Origin: Riptortus pedestris
Lineage: Eukaryota > Arthropoda > Insecta > Hemiptera > Alydidae
Reading direction: 5' to 3'
NCBI GenBank assembly: GCA_019009955.1
Contig: CM032233.1
Location: 120,808,501-120,872,500, forward strand
Length of the DNA stretch: 64,000 nucleotides
Positions within the stretch are counted from its first letter, which is position 1, and every line of letters begins with the position of its first letter. Positions 56,275 to 64,000 of this stretch are shown here, one piece after another. Under the pieces are notes generated by a model that saw nothing but the letters and a program-made list of their open reading frames with translations, searched no databases and had not been told where the DNA came from. A program made the position numbers and the translations under genes.

Positions 56275-58750
56275 ACAGAGGTTACAGTTTTATACATATA
56301 CTAGCTCAGATACCCGGCTTCGCCCGGGAATTCATTTGAGGCTGGATGGTGATTGTATTTTTTTGGCAAGGCTTTACTTTGCACAATATTTTGACATTTA
56401 CCCTTCCCAGTGTTTAGGTTTAATACCCGTCGTTTTTGTGGATTTGTTAATAATAAAATTAATTTTTTATGTAAGACTTCACTGTCCTCCATATTGTCAT
56501 ATTTCTCGTTTCCTGTGCATTATGCATAGATTTGAATTATTAAGGACAAAATATTAACGTACATTTGAATTAATTTTTCCAGGTGAGGTACCAGGTAGTT
56601 CAAATTGGAATGAATTGTTGTGCAAGTTTCTCTATATAACAAAATAAACAAGTTTTGTTATGTACATATTTGCCGAAACCACAATAAGAAACGAAATATC
56701 ACTATTATTAATTTCAGGCTTCCCTTATAACGCCCACTCCTACCCGTCGCTAGAAATGTTAGTATGGCTTATTATAAGGAAGGCGTTAGTGCTAATACAC
56801 ATACCGAATGTTTTATTTAGTTCGGTGAGTCTTTTGTGCCAAATAAAATTGTTGACTTCCGCTATAATTTTTAACGTATAACGCCTTTATAGTTCGTTAT
56901 TCGACGATAGTGTATGTAACAAAACTTTCTCTAAATAACAGAATAAACAACTTAAGGTACCCGGCGATGCCCGGGAAATCAATGTTGACTGACTAATGAT
57001 GCTATTTTTATAGCAAGACTTCAATGTGTACAATTTTACTTCCCTCCACGATGTATTGTTCTTTCAAAATAGCCAATCCTAAAGTGTAACTTTCAGGGTT
57101 AATAGAATAGAAATTTTAGTTTTGAATAATATATGAAAATGTGTTCGTAATCTATCCCTCTCGACTCGCTGTTTTTGAATAATTCAAACCATAATCATGG
57201 GTAGCATTTATTAAAATTAAATATCATCTATAATGAACATATTTCCTGCCAAAAATCAATCCAAGCACATATAGTTTTAGCATAGTTTTATACATAAGAT
57301 TATATTCGTATTAGTAAGCCTCAGTATAAATCACTTCCCGTCATGCCAGCATTCCACAGGAAATAAGTAAACTCAATTAACTCCCGTCAATTTCCGCTCT
57401 CGCAGGAGCGTTATCATCATTGTTTTCCTTAGAATATTGATTCAGAATATTATTTTAATAATTTATTTACCTGATGGAACTAAATAATAGATCCCTAAAC
57501 ATAATTTCATTTATGTTCAAAATGCTAGATGAGGGGAAGAGAGCCCCCCTGCAACCTAGTAATACTTTAAACATTCATATCGAGTATATATTAAATACCA
57601 GAAATGCTCTTACAGTTTATATTTCTATTAGAAATAAATAACAAAGTTGTAGGGAAAATAAATAAATAAATGAGGCGGCGACGGAGATTTATAAGCTCAC
57701 TAATCCGAATCATACTTACAACTATCATATAAGACTAAAACATAACATCTTTTGTCATAATATGCATTTATTAAAAACACTTAAATAAGCTCTAATAAAA
57801 TTAATGACTCCCGCTATGGTTTTAGCGTATATGCCGTGTTAACTTCATTTACGGCAAAAGTGAATACAACAAAAGTTACTTTAAATAACAAAAGTAAACA
57901 ACTTTTGATATGTGCACGTTTGCCGAAAAAAAAATAGAAAATGAAAATTGTGAATTTTTATCTCAGCCCTGTCTTATAACCCCCACTCCCGTTCTAACCT
58001 AAAAATTTTAATATAGCTTATAATCATGGAAGAATTAATGCTAATTGACATACCGAGTTTTGTTAAGTTAGGTTCAATCGTTTGCGCCCAACGAAATAGT
58101 TTACTTCCGCTTTAGTTTATATTGTATATCTCGTTTATAATTTGTTAAAAGACAAAAATGAATATGACAAAAGTTACTCTAAATAAGAAAATAAACAACT
58201 TTTGTTATGTTCATATTTGCAGAAAATGCAATAGGAAACGAAATATCACTATTATTAATTTCAGGCCTTCCTTATAACCCCCACTCCTGCCCGTCCCTAG
58301 AAATGGTAGTATGGCTTATTATAAGGAAATCGTTAGTATTAATTCACATAGCAAGTTTGGTTTAGTTCGGTTGAGTCTTTTGTGCCAAATAAAATTGTGG
58401 ACTTCCGCTATAGTTTTTAGCGTATAACTCATTTATACTTCCGTATTCGGGAAAAGTGTATATAACAAAAGTTACACTAAATAACAAAGTAAACAACTTT
58501 TGTTATGTACATATTTGCCGAAAAACCAATATGAAACGAAATATCGCTATTTTTAATTTCAGGTCTTCCTTATAACCCCCACTTCTGTTCGTCTCAGAGA
58601 ATATTAGTATAGCCTAAAGTCTAAGTTGGGCTAGTAGTAATATACATCCCAAGTTTCAGAAAATTCGGTTCAGCCGTTTATGCGTGAAAAGGTAACAAAC
58701 AAACAAACATACACGAAAGAAACAAAATGCAGTTATGGCAGACAGAGGTT

Positions 58751-58756
<6 letters not shown>
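56275..58756 (+). mobile_element. Family B cluster: head 1, units, head 2, units, tail 1
   Basis: ACAGAGGTTACAGTTTTATA (a B tail), then CTAGCTCAGATACCCGGCTT head (56300-56620), a unit (56640-56950), a head 2 body (TTAAGGTACCCGGCGATGCC, 56953-57840), further units (57840-58560), and the tail with AAAC repeats to 58756. It then runs into (TA)n and a family A 3' half. Confidence 0.75.
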
Positions 58757-58810
<54 letters not shown>

Positions 58811-58906
58811 TTCATCTGGGTAGGATTGATGGACATTTGAGGAAATGTTTTCGCGTCCTGAGTACATCCTAAATAGCTGATTTCCTTTAAGGAAAACCTG
58901 CTAAAA
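58757..58906 (+). mobile_element. (TA)n and family A 3' half fused to a B tail
   Basis: (TA)n 58757-58808, then TTCTTCATCTGGGTAGGATT, GATGGACATTTGAGG and AAGGAAAACCTGCTAAAA. Confidence 0.75.
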
Positions 58907-59480
58907 TAATAAAACAGTTTATTGTTAATATGACATGAGTAGGAGGGGGGTTTCATCAAATTTGGTTATTAAAATTTGTCAAATCTGGTGAGCGCGCAGG
59001 CCACTCCACGTCACTTTGTATTTGCATTTATTAGTTTTCGGTCTTACAGAAACCCCCACTCCTACTCATGACATATGAACAATAAGCTGTTATATTATGA
59101 AGCACATTATTTGAAGCCTAAATACCAAATATTGTTCTCATTGAACTTTTACTTTTTGCGTCCGGCATTATTAACAGTTGTTAAATACGTTAGAATAGGT
59201 AGGAAGAACAAACATCTGAGGCATCGCAAGCACGAAAGTAAGTAGCTCTCCACATTATTCTCTATCGTTTTCGTCTTAATTTTGTTCTTGAGAGCTTATC
59301 ATAATCTTAGCATTTCCCTTGAAAAAACTTCAATATACTCTGAACCTAGTGGGACAGATCTTTTGTTAGTGAAGGCTAAAACTCTGGTATTGGTGTCTAT
59401 TGTACTATAGAATATGTTACTTTTGAAGTATGACTCAGAAAGTGCTCACCATCATCTAAATACCACTTTAATGAAAAAAA
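58907..59480. other. Family A scrap, otherwise unassigned
   Basis: A minus-strand family A interior scrap at about 59018-59150 (ATTTGCATTTATTAGTTTTC; CCCACTCCTACTCATGACAT). The rest (59150-59480) is unique-looking. Confidence 0.45.
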
Positions 59481-60357
59481 GTCCGTCACGCATAAACTAA
59501 GCAGATTTCCCTCGTGAAGTTTAACAACAGTTAAATCTACATACTGGTGACACAACACCCCCGTGAATATTGAGTGAATAAATACAAACGGTAATAAGAA
59601 ATCTTTCAGTCAATTTGAGTAACCTCCCGACAACCTCTCACCCGAAAGAAATACAATTACTGATATGAATATAACATGTTAATTTTATTGAAAACTATTT
59701 ACTATACCAAGTACCGTCATTTATAATGAATCAGAATACTTTTTATGTCAATCAATAACATTTTAGTAGTCCAAGAACTAAAGAAGGGGGTTCACCAGAA
59801 CATATTTGGATGTATCACATATATTAAAGGTCTCTTCAAAACAATATTTGGTATTTAAGCTTTTAATGATGTGGTTTATTATATAACAGAGTATAGTTTA
59901 TGTAACACGAGTAGAAGTGTGGGTTTACCGAAGGCTGAGAACTGAAAAATGCAAATACTTCTGTTAATTTTCAAGATAGAGAATAAATGTATATATCAAT
60001 ATTTATAGTAAATTTAATTTGCAGTGAGATTAGTTCTATACAATTTTTCGATCCGACGTATAGTAACGGAGATATTTCGAAATTCCTCCCCTCTTAAACC
60101 CCTCTCCCACTGGTCCAATTTCAGCCGTGTACGAACTTCATCTTTAGTTTTGTATAAAACGCTTATATATTGAGTTTGGTAACGATTAAACAATAATTTC
60201 GATCTCTAGGGCGGTAACAGACATATATATAGTTTTGAACGGACCTCATTTTCGTCATCTCCTAGGTAGGATCGATGGATATTTGAAGAAAAATTTCGAA
60301 AATCGCGTCATGAGTACGACTTGAATAGCTGATTTCCCTTAAGGGGAATCTACTAAA
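59481..60357 (+). mobile_element. Family A, long form
   Basis: Starts GTCCGTCACGCATAAACTAA, with the CAGGGGCTGCG word deleted, and includes the long-form segment (GTAGTCCAAGAACTAAAGAA). It has only a short TATATATA and ends AAGGGGAATCTACTAAAA. Confidence 0.8.
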
Positions 60358-60657
60358 ATTGAAAATCATTGGCTGAACAGCCCATGAAGGGCCAGGGATT
60401 GGCAAACAGCTTTACTGGGTTAATTGATCAGCTTGTACCATTCTTCACCTGTACAGAAGGCATTGCTCAAGTCCTGTCCTTTATGCCCAGAACCGAGTCT
60501 TTTGGGGATCCTGTTTCCTTATTTTTGTAAACTATATAACGTTTCATCAAACAGCGTAACATATTAAAATTATTGTGGCAATAGCAGTCTCATCTAGATT
60601 TAGTTCATAATTAAAGCCACATTAATTTCGCGAATCTTGATATTTTCCATAACAGAT
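60358..60657. other. No gene seen
   Basis: Unique-looking sequence, flanking side of the LTR retrotransposon. Confidence 0.45.
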
Positions 60658-61411
60658 TGTTGCGATCTGGCTGCGGCGATAAGCAGTGGAAGCTGAAATA
60701 TATGAAAAATCCCACAACCAAATCACTAACAAAAATTTAGGAAGGGCCACCAACAATTGACTCAAGTCCAAATTCAAATATATATAAATTTATTTATAAT
60801 AAAAATATTCACCAATTATAAATATTAATAATTAAAATGAAAAGGCACCTTTATAAATATAATGGGGGACACTTAATAATACTTAGTCTATATTACAATA
60901 AAAAGACTTAGCTGTTTAATAGAAGTGCTGACTTAGCCGTGAGAGATAGAGTAGCCTAGGCAGGCAGGAACAAGCTGAAGGATTAACTCTCGGACGAGAA
61001 CCAAGGTCTCCCTTCCAGAGGATGCCGAATATGACTGCCCTTAATCCCTCGTAAGAGGGTCCTTTTATAGGGCTAATCCGGGAGTGAACTTTGAACTGCC
61101 TATCGAAATACGCTCAAAAAGAGCATTTAACGTGAATTAATTATCGAAATTCATCCATATTATTAATTAGTGTACCGACGTTAAGAGCTGTGAATGTTAT
61201 TATCAAAATCCATCGGCGTTATCTATGAAAATGCTAGAGCACATGGTGACTTCACTCTAAATTGGATATAATTCTTATTTAAAGGTAAAAACAATACATT
61301 TAAGCATTCATAAATAATAATCTTAATGTGCTCTGTGCTGGGAATACTCAGAATATAAAATATATGGCCATTTATAATGGGCTTATGTAATGCAATGTCA
61401 ATTTCATTACA
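60658..61411 (-). mobile_element. 3' LTR of a minus-strand LTR retrotransposon (754 bp)
   Basis: Read on the minus strand it starts TGTAATGAAATTG and ends ATCGCAACA (TG...CA ends). A TATAAAAGG box lies at plus 61061-61069, and AATAAA-type signals are present (plus 60789-60794 as TTTATT). It is bordered on its 5' side by a polypurine tract. Its ends differ from the 30475 and 34737 LTRs, so it belongs to another family. Superfamily unresolved (BEL/Pao or gypsy possible). Confidence 0.75.
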
Positions 61412-61426
61412 TCACCCCCTCCCCTG
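61412..61426 (-). promoter_or_regulatory. Polypurine tract
   Basis: On the minus strand AGGGGAGGGGGTGA directly precedes TGTAATG, the position and composition expected for the plus-strand primer of an LTR retrotransposon. Confidence 0.75.
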
Positions 61427-64000
61427 GGACCAAAAGTCTATTGATCAAACATCAAGTCAAACTCAATAATAAATAATCATAATAAATCATAAATATAACA
61501 CAGGAAGCAATGGAATGTATACCCAATGGTGAACATATAGAATATTATTGATATGCATATTTCCTATACTAATAAGTTTAAGTCCTTGTCTGGTGTGAAA
61601 TAAATAAATAGTGTAAGCCAATATATACTAGTTGGAGGTAGGGCATCCCGAACGGCTTACAGTGATGCTCAACGCAATCACAATATTGGTCCAAACCAAA
61701 AAAAAACAAGGGATCCCAAAAATAACGCCTCCAACGACTGAGGACCAAACAGGAACTGCCCACTACAAAAGGGCACATATATGTCCATTAATAATTAATC
61801 AGAAAAATGACTAATCATAGTCAGGGTCCCCAGTTACACCAAGACATGATGAATTATCTAGAACACATATGTGGAGACTTACCTCATGTTCAATAAAATT
61901 TTGCCCATATTGGCATGTGTAGGAAATATCAGTGTAAATTGTGATGTGCAAATATAGAATAATGTTGACAAGGCACACCCTAATCTAATTTATAAAGTTT
62001 ATGACTACATATTTTCATATGCGTCAGTTCACCAATATGCATATATATGTATTAAATAATAAAAAATATGCTTCCATGTGTATCCATTCCAAAGAAGGGA
62101 TAGGAAAAGTTTAAATATGATGATGATCAATTCAGATAAAATATATCTGTAAGACTTTTCTAACTCAGGACCAATAAATTATCAAAAAAAAATTTGATCC
62201 AAAAAAAAATCTAAAATGATTCCCAAAAAATTCAAAATTTGGCCCGGGAGGGATTGATTACATCAGAGACTTAACCTAAAAAGGCCTATTTACAAAATTG
62301 TATGGGATCCATTATAAGAATATGAATATTTACATATTACAACATATTTACATACAATTTGCTTTACAATAATAAAAAAAAAAACAGGACAGGTGCCTTG
62401 TGACAAAGAAGAACTAATACAGGGGGAAAAAAAATTAAAGCCTTCACAACTGATCTTAAATCAAAAACTACAATTGGGAACTAAGCCCTAATAAAAAAAA
62501 TTAATGAAAATCTCTTGTGAATGCACAAACCAAAAAAAATAACCCCTATACTTCTTGTCACTAAAATGGATCCTCATACTTTAAAAAAGACAGGACAAAT
62601 TTTTCCCTAACAAAATACAATATAAGGGGGGAAATTAAAAATAAACTAGTATACTACATAAATACTGTTTTGATGTCTTCTCCCTCTTCTTCGTCGTCTG
62701 GGACGTTGATGATGAAGTAGAAAGGATGATGTCTTCATCTCCTTGAGAAGTTGCATCTCTGGAAGGGGAGTTCAGGACATCTATTCCAGCTGTATACTGT
62801 CCTATCAGCTAATATGCAGAGTGCTCTCTGCATTCAAAGTCTCTGAAATCTTTCAAATGGATCAGTGTCCGTTCCATAATTACAAGTCAGCCCTCCATAG
62901 ATTTGGAACAACTATCCTCTCACGGTCTGGTCAAGCCTCAAAAATTTACTTTACAAAATTTGAAACTAAGTTATAAAAAAATTAAAATAATGCTTAAGGC
63001 ATTATTTTGGCTTACAGACAGTAGAGATTATGCCAATTCTATAGTTGACACAACAACATGATAGATTACAATAAATTTATACAATAAAAAAAAATTTCTA
63101 TCAATGAGGACAAATTTGTAAGCTTTACAATATATAATACAAAATTAATTTCAAACAATTTACAAAAATTGCTTACAATAATTAATTGAAAATAATCCTC
63201 AATCAAAAATTTAAGGTTTTAGGCCTCTTTTTCTAGGAAAAAAAAAATTACAATTAGATGATTATAAGTAATGAAAAATTCTATTAATCATTAGAGGACT
63301 TATAAAAACCTGAGGTGCCTTCTCAGAATATTGGACTCATATATAAGAGTCTCTGAGAACCTATCAACAAGTGATTGTTGGTTGACCCTGTGTTAAGGAA
63401 CATACATGCTATTAAACATAAATATCTCATCATGCATGCAACAAAAACTTAACACTTGAGAGAAACATAAAGGAAATAATATTATTATATCCATAATTCC
63501 TGAAAAAACAAATTATTAATTTCTGAAAAAAAAAATTAGCGTTCTCTGGGTCCTGGGCACCTACTCTTCCTGCTGAGGAAGAATTTCTACAGTTTACCCT
63601 CATGCTTAGGAGCATCTTCCACTAGTAGCAATCTTCTGAGACCAAATGTAAGATCTTGATAGTTCCAGACGTCCTTCCACTTTCTTCCTGCGTAGATGGT
63701 GGCCTGTCCAGCTGAAGGTCCCACTGAAGTGCAGAGGTGTATTTTGTTCTCTCCCTAAGATTAGAGTTGCTGAAGAAAATTTAGTGGAGGCATGCTTGGA
63801 GGAACTAGTGGCTAGACTTATATAATGAGAAATTATTGCCCATAATATATTTCAAAATATTTTAATTCAGATTTGCCCACATAATATTTATTAATAATTT
63901 CTAGTCAATGCCCTATATCATTCAATAATAATTTTACTGACTTCACTTGTTGAGTCTCAAATTTATATGTATATCTATATACACAAATACATATACATAG
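61427..64000 (-). mobile_element. Internal region of the LTR retrotransposon, running off the window
   Basis: About 2.6 kb of AT-rich sequence upstream (minus sense) of the polypurine tract. Short coding-like stretches occur on the minus strand: around 62650-62840 (AGIDVLNSPSRD, then an S/T/K-rich end) and around 63620-63770 (ATIYAGRKWKDVWNYQDLTF). Both are interrupted, and I see no protease, reverse transcriptase or integrase motif in the window. Extent is inferred from the LTR; other insertions cannot be excluded. Confidence 0.45.

Noticed and set aside
60658..61411. Assignment of the LTR to BEL/Pao
   Set aside because: The TGTAATG start and polypurine tract are compatible, but no reverse transcriptase or integrase sequence lies in the window to decide between BEL/Pao and gypsy.

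Overview
This window looks like repeat-dominated, AT-rich intergenic DNA from a eukaryotic nuclear genome, most likely an arthropod. The support is the element mix: a mariner transposase, hAT and piggyBac relics, a tRNA-derived SINE, LINE ends, and LTRs whose promoter carries a TATA box about 30 bp before an arthropod-style TCAGTT initiator. I see no intact conserved host gene, no rRNA or functional tRNA, no CRISPR and no bacterial operon structure. The only host-gene candidates are weak: a possible first exon coding a signal peptide (minus, 26590-26658), an unassigned 103-codon ORF (26046-26357) and an open fragment at 23337-23520.

One family, here called A, recurs about 30 times on both strands. 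A typical full copy is 600-960 bp. It starts GTCCGTCACGCAGGGGCTGC, has a subterminal GCAGATTTCCC, an internal (TA)n tract, a short 3' palindrome, and a matching subterminal GGGAAATCTGC just before CTAAA. This layout matches Helentron-associated (HINE/DINE-1-like) nonautonomous elements. Two copies sit at the same T5 tract in different units of a satellite-like array, which fixes the element ends and a T-rich target.

A second group (B) has built-in tandem units of about 297 bp. It has three head types and two tail types and fills most of 2.1-3.8, 20.4-21.0, 43.8-52.1 and 56.3-58.8 kb, including a large inverted arrangement at 46.2-48.96 kb. Families A and B are repeatedly joined at (TA)n tracts, and the same tracts hold both Tc1-like elements and an LTR.

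Layout. 0-9 kb: A copies, a B block and a 616-bp Tc1-like element. 9-20 kb: A copies (one pair head to head as a 590-bp palindrome), two hAT relics, a decayed LINE 3' end and a 234-bp hAT MITE with a perfect 8-bp target duplication. 20-26 kb: a B copy, sparse sequence and a 25/27-bp minisatellite. 26.8-33.4 kb: an array of ~220-243-bp units (C), interrupted by two A copies, a solo LTR and a LINE end. 33-43 kb: A copies, a second solo LTR, two SINEs, an 878-bp internally deleted piggyBac-like element with a small zinc-finger ORF, and a second 616-bp Tc1-like element. 43-53 kb: B blocks, a nested piggyBac-type MITE and a 5'-truncated mariner. 53-60 kb: more A and B. 60.66-64 kb: the 3' LTR, polypurine tract and internal part of a minus-strand LTR retrotransposon running off the window.

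The window therefore reads as layered mobile-element insertion rather than genes working together. I found no new defence or metabolic system. The most original signals are the (TA)n junction hub, the piggyBac-derived mini-ORF, and the Helentron-like family with paralogous empty sites. Identities and copy numbers come from reading by eye, not from alignment software.
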